Assembly (NCBI GenBank): GCA_003447545.1
Contig: DLYX01000243.1
Span: 581-8,188 of the forward strand
Length of the DNA stretch: 7,608 nt
Origin: Deltaproteobacteria bacterium
GTDB lineage: Bacteria; Desulfobacterota; Binatia; UBA12015
Reading direction: 5' to 3'
How positions within the stretch are numbered: the first letter of the stretch is position 1; each line of letters begins with the position of its first letter. The position numbers were made by a program, and so were the translations under genes. Below, piece after piece: positions 1 through 4,118 of the stretch. The notes under the pieces are model-generated. The model did no database searches, was not told where the DNA came from, and saw nothing but the letters and a program-made list of their open reading frames with translations.

Positions 1-302
1 CCAATCTCGACGATCTCCATGCGAATCTCGGTGCCCGGCGAAACGCGGGAATAGGAGCCAGTGCCTGAGTCGGGGGTGATGATCCCGGGATTGACGGTGC
101 TGTACAGACAGTCCGAGGGGAAGCAGATGCTCTCGTTCTTGAAAACAGCATTAAGGCCCGGCTCGGGGAGCCCGACCAAAGATCCGGAAGAGGTCACGTA
201 GACAGCAATGTCTTCGTGCACCACCTGAGCCTGGACCGGCGCCACCAACGCGGCCAGAGCCAGCAAGACAATTCCAACCCTCGTCATATTCCGTCTCTGC
301 AT
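1..302 (-). CDS. Secreted protein of the HxH/all3515-like paralogous set, N-terminal part (runs off window)
   Basis: This leftward reading frame covers about 100 codons and is cut by the window edge, so the C-terminus is missing. The ATG at 302 is preceded by GGAG at 8 nt spacing; a second in-frame ATG at 287 has a poorer ribosome site. Residues 1-25 form a signal peptide with basic residues, a hydrophobic core and a likely cut after PVQA. The mature part starts QVVHEDIAVYV and has C60 and C65 (CFPSDC). A stretch around residues 66-91 (LYSTVNPGI, then SPGTEIRMEI) aligns with the matching stretches of the two other secreted proteins on this arm, which carry PGIG and PGFG followed by a GTTVEF- or SGVEVT-like strand. 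It is therefore a third member of that paralogous set. From memory the fold resembles Zur-regulated secreted proteins such as Anabaena all3515, but I could not test this. A role in periplasmic or extracellular zinc handling is inferred from the neighbours. Confidence 0.75.
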   Translation of the reverse strand, partial: MQRRNMTRVGIVLLALAALVAPVQAQVVHEDIAVYVTSSGSLVGLPEPGLNAVFKNESICFPSDCLYSTVNPGIITPDSGTGSYSRVSPGTEIRMEIVEI

Positions 303-418
303 TTTTCGCACTCCACTCGGCAGAGAATCACTCAGCCCTTGTGCATATATGAAAACACCCCGGGGAGAGGAGGCCCAGCAAGACCATTCCACCCAGGGAG
401 AATATTTGTTCGACCAAC

Positions 419-464
419 AGTTGCCATATCCCTCAAAGTCGCGACTCGGAGGGAGATGGCAGCT
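419..464. repeat. 46-bp near-perfect palindrome in the 303-553 gene gap
   Basis: The two arms meet with no spacer at 441/442. The centre is the perfect 10-mer AGTCGCGACT (437-446). Outward pairing continues through CCCTC/GAGGG and GCCAT/ATGGC to 419/464, and 19 of 23 positions pair by Watson-Crick rules. The mismatches are 436/447, 435/448, 428/455 and the T/G pair 421/462. As RNA it would fold into one long hairpin on either strand. It lies between the stop of the six-Cys secreted protein (554) and the start of the next leftward gene (302). It may be a transcript-processing or stabilising hairpin, a REP-like or MITE-like element, or a large protein-binding site. No second copy is seen in the window. 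Confidence 0.7.
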
Positions 465-477
465 CCGCTCCTCGGGC

Positions 478-538
478 CGGGCAAGAAGCCCGAACCCGAG
501 AAGCGGGTTACCAACGAGGCCATCGGTTCATCAGAACC
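478..538 (-). terminator. Cluster of three short hairpins downstream of the six-Cys protein gene
   Basis: Read leftward after the TAG at 554-556, three stem-loops follow one another. They are GGTTC/GAACC with a 4-nt loop (525-538), AACCCG/CGGGTT with a 5-nt loop (493-509) and CGGGC/GCCCG with a 5-nt loop (478-492). No clear U-tract follows, so a classical intrinsic terminator is not shown. They could slow or partly end transcription, or protect the 3' end of the upstream message. Together with the palindrome at 419-464 they fill most of the 251-nt gap between the two genes. No separate gene is supported in that gap. Confidence 0.4.
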
Positions 539-553
539 TCAGCCATGCCCAAC

Positions 554-1618
554 CTAGTCCTCTTCAGGAATGGTGGAACCCTGACTTTCACGAATGCACG
601 GAAAGGCTGCCTCGGCTGCCTCCTCGTCATCAGCGAAAACGACCACAGCGATATCCTCGAGCCCGCTCGAGTAACCCGCTCCGACCAACTCCTGCACACG
701 ACAGGCGGCCATGCCCATATTCGGGGAGATCGCGGCGGTAGCCGCAGCCAGATCGACGCCAAAGGTACCTACGCACTTCTCGGAAGCCTTGGTGATCGCA
801 TGCTGGAGGTTCGCCGAGGTTCGCGCGACAATGCCCTTATCGACATCCGAGCAGGTTTTGAGCACACGATTCGGTGCTGTATCCGTTTCCGGATCGCCAC
901 CACCGGCGCGCCAGGACTGGATGGCATCCAGGCAGTTGGTCAGCGCCTTGTAGTTCGAAGAAATCAGCTTGCCAGTGCTCCGGCTCACAGTCTTCTGACA
1001 TTTGGCGGTTGTTTTCGTGGCAGTCTCGACCGGAGCCAAATAGCCATTGGTGACATGGAAGGTGTAGATGTCGGACGCCTGATAGTTACTGTCAGGATCC
1101 TCGAAGACAAAATCGATATCGCCTTCACCAAAGCCACCGATGCTCGTGTCGGTCGAATCCAGTGCGATTTGGTAATCCGGGTGGGCGTGCAGAGTCCCGT
1201 CTTCCCCGGGAGTCCCGTCATAGGTACCCAAGGAAGCCGACTCACCAATCTCGTCAAGGGTCGTAGCGCCAATCTGAATCGAGAGACCTTCATCGATGTT
1301 GATCAGGGCGAACTCGACCGTGGTGCCAACATTCAACTCGTAAAGCTCGGGGGCCTCGTCCTCAGCAGCTCCGATTCCGGGAGTTGTCGAACCGTAGACA
1401 AGAACGGGCCCAACTGCGTTGGCGAAATCGGTACGCAAGACGGACTCAAAATTATATTCGCCCATCAGCTGCCCGGCACCTGCATCGGTCGATCCGACTT
1501 CGATATCACCATGTCCATGATGATCGTCCTCTTCGGCGAATGCGGCGGGGCTCATGCCGAAAGCCGCAAGGCTGACGGCTGCGACGGCCGTCACAAATGT
1601 TTTGTTGATAATCTTCAT
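554..1618 (-). CDS. Secreted HxH-domain protein with C-terminal six-cysteine domain
   Basis: 354 residues. The ATG at 1618 has AGAGGA a few bases upstream. Residues 1-28 are a signal peptide ending SPAAFA. The mature N-terminus is metal-ligand rich: EEDDHHGHGD (29-38). Residues about 36-195 form a beta-rich domain shared with the lipoprotein upstream. Shared landmarks are HGDIEVG, PGIG (80-83), the LDEIGESASLG strand (121-131; LDEVGDSVVLG in the relative) and LHAH (143-146; LHGH in the relative). Residues about 205-342 are a separate helical-looking domain with six cysteines (207, 229, 256, 282, 306, 341) starting KCQKTVSRSTGK. Similar Cys-rich KCQ-type segments occur, from memory, in hypothetical proteins of deltaproteobacterial and Binatota genomes. 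No enzyme motif is seen. The likely site is the periplasm or cell exterior. Zinc binding or delivery is inferred from the His/Asp cluster, the HxH motif and the Zur/ZnuD-like neighbours. It could instead be a structural or adhesion-type secreted protein. Confidence 0.8.
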   Translation of the reverse strand: MKIINKTFVTAVAAVSLAAFGMSPAAFAEEDDHHGHGDIEVGSTDAGAGQLMGEYNFESVLRTDFANAVGPVLVYGSTTPGIGAAEDEAPELYELNVGTTVEFALINIDEGLSIQIGATTLDEIGESASLGTYDGTPGEDGTLHAHPDYQIALDSTDTSIGGFGEGDIDFVFEDPDSNYQASDIYTFHVTNGYLAPVETATKTTAKCQKTVSRSTGKLISSNYKALTNCLDAIQSWRAGGGDPETDTAPNRVLKTCSDVDKGIVARTSANLQHAITKASEKCVGTFGVDLAAATAAISPNMGMAACRVQELVGAGYSSGLEDIAVVVFADDEEAAEAAFPCIRESQGSTIPEED

Positions 1619-1687
1619 TTAAGATTCCTCTTTCTTTGGTTTGACTTCGAATAGAACTGATTTTGTGAATGAAAAAAATGAATGCGT

Positions 1688-1706
1688 GAAGGAAGGAAGG
1701 AAGGAA
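1688..1706. repeat. Short GGAA tetranucleotide repeat
   Basis: About 4.75 copies of GGAA (TTCC on the minus strand) lie 70-88 nt upstream of the leftward start codon at 1618. A repeat this short in a gene gap could alter promoter spacing by slippage, but nothing else here supports phase variation. The rest of the 1619-1840 gap is AT-rich near the start codon. It also holds an imperfect 8-bp stem at 1805-1825 (loop ATGAA) just past the stop of the lipoprotein gene. I see no gene in it. Confidence 0.5.
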
Positions 1707-1840
1707 CTAACCGGGGAGCGAGCGAGGCTTCCCTGTCACCGCATCAAGCGCGGGCGCATAGAGACCCCGCCGAGCGCGAAACTCGACGAGTTCAGATGGA
1801 CTGTGGACCGAGATGAACTCGGGCCCTGCGGATCAACCGT

Positions 1841-2458
1841 TCAGTCCTCGTCGTGGTCCTCGTCGTGCTCGTCGTGACCCTCATGATCGTCGTGACCGTC
1901 ACCCTCTACCGGAACGAGACGGGCCTGGGCTGGCTCTGACGGATCGTAGATTCGATCGGCCTCAAGGCGGAACTCGAGCAGATATTCGCCCGATTCTGTG
2001 CCCTCGGGCAAGATCACCTGCCACTCACCGTGACCATGGAGTCCGGGAGAGCTTCCCAGCACTACCGAGTCTCCCACCTCATCCAGCGCAACCCCGTCGA
2101 AACGGAACTGAACCCCAGGATCGAGAGCGGTGATCACGAGCGTTACCTCGACCCCGGACATCAACGGGTAAACGCCTTCTTCGGGCTCATCGAATTCCAC
2201 GAGCCCGAAGCCGGGATCACTGCCAGACCATAGGACAAGCGAACCGACGATGGTGTTTTCGAAGACTTCAAACGCCTGACTGAAATCGTAATCGACGACC
2301 AGCACGCCGCCATCAGGGCTGCTCGCTCCGATCATCAAATCGACGTGAGGGTCATCCGGAACAGCGTGCGGACTCCCGCACGCCCCCACCAGAAATACGA
2401 GTCCCAGCAGCCATCCCACCGCAGGACGCCGTGCCTGATGCCGCTGGCGCGGAGACAT
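1841..2458 (-). CDS. Lipoprotein of the HxH/all3515-like set with His/Asp-rich C-terminal tail
   Basis: 205 residues if translation starts at the ATG at 2458, which has GGGGG 4 nt upstream and gives a normal lipoprotein signal: basic start, hydrophobic core, lipobox VGAC with C27 as the lipidated residue. The frame opens at an ATG at 2509 (222 residues), but that adds 17 residues before an already complete signal and has a weak ribosome site. The mature domain (about 36-183) parallels the neighbouring six-Cys protein: HVDLMIG, PGFG, LDEVGDSVVLG, LHGHGEW (HxH at 141 and 143) and a closing strand. The last 20 residues (186-205) are almost only His, Asp, Glu and Gly, with five His. Such tails commonly bind zinc or nickel. 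Likely role: membrane-anchored periplasmic metal capture or storage, inferred from the tail and the locus. It is 222 nt upstream of the next gene on the same strand and may be co-expressed. Confidence 0.8.
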   Translation of the reverse strand: MSPRQRHQARRPAVGWLLGLVFLVGACGSPHAVPDDPHVDLMIGASSPDGGVLVVDYDFSQAFEVFENTIVGSLVLWSGSDPGFGLVEFDEPEEGVYPLMSGVEVTLVITALDPGVQFRFDGVALDEVGDSVVLGSSPGLHGHGEWQVILPEGTESGEYLLEFRLEADRIYDPSEPAQARLVPVEGDGHDDHEGHDEHDEDHDED

Positions 2459-2647
2459 CGCGCCCCCAAAGCCCGTATTAGAACACTTCTGAATGCTTTT
2501 GTTGATCATTTCCCGTCACTCGCTTGCTGATCCAGGATCGAAATCCGGATGGTTGGTCTGACCGCGGAAGCCGAGGGAGCGACTTCATGAAAGAATTCGC
2601 CCCACGGTTCCGCGAGGTCCTCGGCTGCCACCCAGCGGCCGGATCTG

Positions 2648-2675
2648 CGATTTGAAGTTTCGAGATCGCAAATCG
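2648..2675. repeat. Inverted repeat in the gap between the small His/Cys gene and the lipoprotein gene
   Basis: CGATTTG (2648-2654) and CAAATCG (2669-2675) are perfect inverted copies around a 14-nt spacer. It lies inside the 2510-2733 gap on the leftward arm. The same gap holds ATCAG-GCG-CTGAT (2703-2715) and CTGC-N6-GCAG around 2681-2696. Any of these could be a leftward stem-loop after the stop at 2734, or an operator for the lipoprotein gene. None matches the TGCAA-N5-TTGCR form seen elsewhere. No gene is supported in this gap. Confidence 0.35.
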
Positions 2676-2733
2676 TGGGGCTGCTTGAATGCAGAACCCG
2701 CGATCAGGCGCTGATTGCCGAGGCTTTGTAGCT

Positions 2734-3015
2734 TCAGACCCGCGGGGGGCCGCGAATTGTTCGCACCGAGTGAGAAACGAACGGAGCTTCCGAGCCGGAA
2801 GGTTTCGCCGTAACGAGGGAGCCGAAAAGAACAGGAGCCAGAGGTACAGAGGCCGCTGCCGTAATCAGCGGGGCTCGGACAGTCGTACAAACCGCGCAAT
2901 TCTCGGCGAGGTGGGCGCCCTCATGCTCGAACTGATGCAGGATCCCGAAAGACACCACGACCAACAACGAGAAACTCGCCGCCAAGGCGACTAGTCGCCC
3001 CTGTCTGCGTTGCAT
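2734..3015 (-). CDS. Small membrane/periplasmic protein with HxxxHxxxHxxxxCxxC cluster
   Basis: 93 residues from the ATG at 3015. That ATG lies 10 nt after GGAGG, whereas the ATG at 3024 almost touches the same GGAGG and is less likely. Residues 7-26 are one hydrophobic segment after a basic start (signal anchor or signal peptide). It is followed at once by HQFEHEGAHLAENCAVC (27-43): three His at spacing four, then a CxxC. The C-terminus closes with RTIRGPPRV. The second small gene at 3661-3981 has exactly the same His/Cys spacing and an R-x-PP ending, so the two are related. Short proteins of this general build (His and CxxC after a membrane segment, GPP-type end) are, from memory, found beside TonB receptors of metal uptake; DUF2946 is one similar family. 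It is the first gene of the leftward arm, directly behind the divergent operator region. A metal chaperone or sensor role at the membrane is inferred, not shown. Confidence 0.7.
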   Translation of the reverse strand: MQRRQGRLVALAASFSLLVVVSFGILHQFEHEGAHLAENCAVCTTVRAPLITAAASVPLAPVLFGSLVTAKPSGSEAPFVSHSVRTIRGPPRV

Positions 3016-3033
3016 TCCGACCATTCCTCCGTC

Positions 3034-3063
3034 GAACTAGCATCGCGTCAGGCTTCCCGTCAA
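3034..3063 (-). promoter_or_regulatory. Predicted promoter of the leftward arm
   Basis: On the minus strand a -35-like TTGACG (3063-3058) is followed after 18 nt by TAGTTC (3039-3034). Transcription would start a few bases later, close to the GGAGG of the small His/Cys gene. The -10 region GCTAGTT recurs in front of the other small His/Cys gene (3642-3648), which supports a shared promoter design. The operator-like TGCAA repeats lie just upstream, so binding there could block polymerase. This is a weak-consensus prediction. Confidence 0.4.
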
Positions 3064-3065
3064 CC

Positions 3066-3097
3066 TGCAATCGCATTTGCAACTAATTTGCGTTTGC
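3066..3097. promoter_or_regulatory. Candidate Zur operator cluster in the divergent promoter region
   Basis: TGCAA (3066-3070), TTGCA (3077-3081), TGCAA-CTAAT-TTGCG (3078-3092) and TTTGC (3093-3097) form a run of half-sites in alternating orientation, spaced roughly one helical turn apart. The 3078-3092 unit is a palindrome with a 5-nt centre and one mismatch. A perfect version, TGCAATCAAGTTGCA, lies at 3622-3636 before the next rightward gene. Short palindromes in the promoters of Fur-family regulators are usually their own binding sites. Control of both the regulator and the leftward arm is inferred. Confidence 0.55.
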
Positions 3098-3101
3098 TGC
3101 G

Positions 3102-3575
3102 TTGCCTGTGGCGCGGCAAGCTGATACCCACTTCCCAGTGCCACCCTCAAAAAAAGCAACAGAATTACCGGCCGCGGATTTAAAGGCGGTCCTGAGAGAA
3201 GCCGGCCTTCGGGCCACGATGCCCCGGCTGGAGGTTCTGCGTCGGCTGCAGTCGACCGAATCGCCCATGAGCCATGCGGATCTGGCATCCGAACTCGTGC
3301 CACTCGGCTTTGATCGTGCAACTGTGTACCGAAACCTGAATGATTTGGTGGAAAGTGGGCTGGCGACTCGGGTCGATCTGGGAGACCATATTTGGCGGTT
3401 CGAGGGCCTGCGGCCCGAGGACAGAGACGGACCCGAGCATCCTCATTTTCTCTGCAACGACTGCGGGGACATCGTCTGCCTGCCTGCTATGGAGATCCCT
3501 CTCACGAGCAAAGCCGCCCGCCCGATCCGCGATATTCAGGACGTCGTCCTGCGCGGACGCTGCACTTCCTGCTGA
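3102..3575 (+). CDS. zur: Fur-family zinc-responsive repressor (Zur-like)
   Basis: 157 residues if the TTG at 3102 is used. GTG at 3108 or 3138 would give 155 or 145 residues. None has a clear ribosome site, so the start is unsettled and 3138 fits family length best. Residues 24-92 are the winged-helix part: AGLRATMPRLEVLRRL, then the DNA-recognition helix DRATVYRNLNDLVESGL (71-87). The dimer and metal part follows: GDHIWRF (94-100), EHPHFLCNDCG (112-122) and a final CTSC (154-157). The two CxxC pairs (C118/C121 and C154/C157) are the structural zinc site known in Fur, Zur and PerR proteins. H96, H113, H115 and the extra C126 are candidate sensing ligands. Zur rather than Fur or PerR is inferred from the context: ZnuD-like receptor, MerC and His-rich secreted proteins. 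It would bind TGCAA-type palindromes and repress in high zinc. Confidence 0.82.
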   Translation: MPVARQADTHFPVPPSKKATELPAADLKAVLREAGLRATMPRLEVLRRLQSTESPMSHADLASELVPLGFDRATVYRNLNDLVESGLATRVDLGDHIWRFEGLRPEDRDGPEHPHFLCNDCGDIVCLPAMEIPLTSKAARPIRDIQDVVLRGRCTSC

Positions 3576-3621
3576 TCTCGGCAGACCCCTGGGAGCCGGT
3601 TCGAGACCCGGAAATCGCCGT

Positions 3622-3636
3622 TGCAATCAAGTTGCA
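3622..3636. promoter_or_regulatory. Candidate Zur box upstream of the rightward uptake arm
   Basis: TGCAATCAAGTTGCA is a perfect 5-bp inverted repeat with a 5-nt centre, 24 nt before the start codon at 3661. It matches TGCAACTAATTTGCG in the regulator's own promoter region at most positions, giving the pattern TGCAAYYAAKTTGCR allowing some drift in the centre. A promoter may overlap it: TTGCAA (3621-3626), 17 nt, TAGTTT (3644-3649). Binding would then cover the -35 element, a standard repression geometry. Confidence 0.55.
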
Positions 3637-3660
3637 TTAACGCTAGTTTCCACCCTGTAA

Positions 3661-3981
3661 ATGGAGAGGCCCAACAGAAACGTCGGTACCGCGAGCAAAA
3701 ACCGCTGGATCCGACTGGCAGGCCGCATCGCCATCGTGGCAAGCCTGTTCCTCTGGACAGTTGGTGCTCTGCACGCCGCGGAACACGATGCCCGGCATGA
3801 TTCCCCACCCTGCAGCACCTGCCTCGCAGTAACAGACGAGGGTCTGCACCAAACGAGCCACCCCCTTCCCCGGGTGGACGTCTCCATTCAGATCGCACCG
3901 ATTCGGGTCGCCGACAAGAACTCCGCCGGAGCCCGAGAGTTTCGCCTCACCGCTCGCGCGCCACCCCAGTCCCTCATTTAG
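3661..3981 (+). CDS. Small membrane/periplasmic protein with HxxxHxxxHxxxxCxxC cluster (second copy)
   Basis: 106 residues from the ATG at 3661. No ribosome site is visible upstream, and the predicted start of transcription is only a few bases away, so the message may be nearly leaderless. A basic N-terminal stretch precedes a hydrophobic segment (about 20-37), then HAAEHDARHDSPPCSTC (38-54). That run has His-Cys spacing identical to the divergent small protein at 2734-3015. Two further His follow (63, 67), and the end reads RLTARAPPQSLI, resembling the RGPP end of the sister. It stands between the candidate Zur box and the ZnuD-like receptor, 137 nt ahead of the latter. Likely anchored in the inner membrane with the His/Cys part in the periplasm. 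A metal-binding accessory role for the receptor is inferred. No enzyme motif is seen. Confidence 0.7.
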   Translation: MERPNRNVGTASKNRWIRLAGRIAIVASLFLWTVGALHAAEHDARHDSPPCSTCLAVTDEGLHQTSHPLPRVDVSIQIAPIRVADKNSAGAREFRLTARAPPQSLI

Positions 3982-3988
3982 TCAATAT

Positions 3989-4029
3989 GGTCCAACCCGT
4001 CGCGCTGAACAGCGCGCGGTCCGACCCGT
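3989..4029. repeat. Direct repeats flanking a hairpin in the gap before the receptor gene
   Basis: GGTCCAACCCGT (3989-4000) and GGTCCGACCCGT (4018-4029) are 12-bp direct copies with one difference. Between them lies CGCGCT-GAAC-AGCGCG (4001-4016), a perfect 6-bp stem with a 4-nt loop. It follows the stop of the small His/Cys gene by 7 nt and precedes the receptor start by about 90 nt. It could be a leaky terminator or attenuator that lowers read-through, or a binding site with repeated half-sites. No U-tract follows the stem. Confidence 0.5.
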
Positions 4030-4118
4030 TAAATGTGGGGACTGGAACTGAAACTCGTCGCCCCGTGCGCATGCGTTATTAGAAGTCCCCGAAAAGATAG
4101 AAGAGTGGAAAAAGTCAA

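Noticed and set aside
332..523. 63-codon leftward frame in the gap before the left-most gene
   Set aside because: It is produced by the palindrome and hairpin cluster and has no ribosome site or known motif.
545..1654. Long rightward open frame of 369 codons
   Set aside because: It is the antisense shadow of the six-Cys secreted protein. The leftward frame has a signal peptide, a ribosome site and clear paralogy to its neighbour; this frame has none of these.
3308..3466. TGCAAC half-sites inside the regulator gene
   Set aside because: They lie in coding sequence (CGTGCAACTGTG and CTGCAACGAC) and lack the partner half-site at 5-nt spacing.
3180..3626. Leftward open frame of 148 codons over the regulator gene
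   Set aside because: Antisense to the Fur-family gene, whose helix and CxxC motifs are unmistakable.
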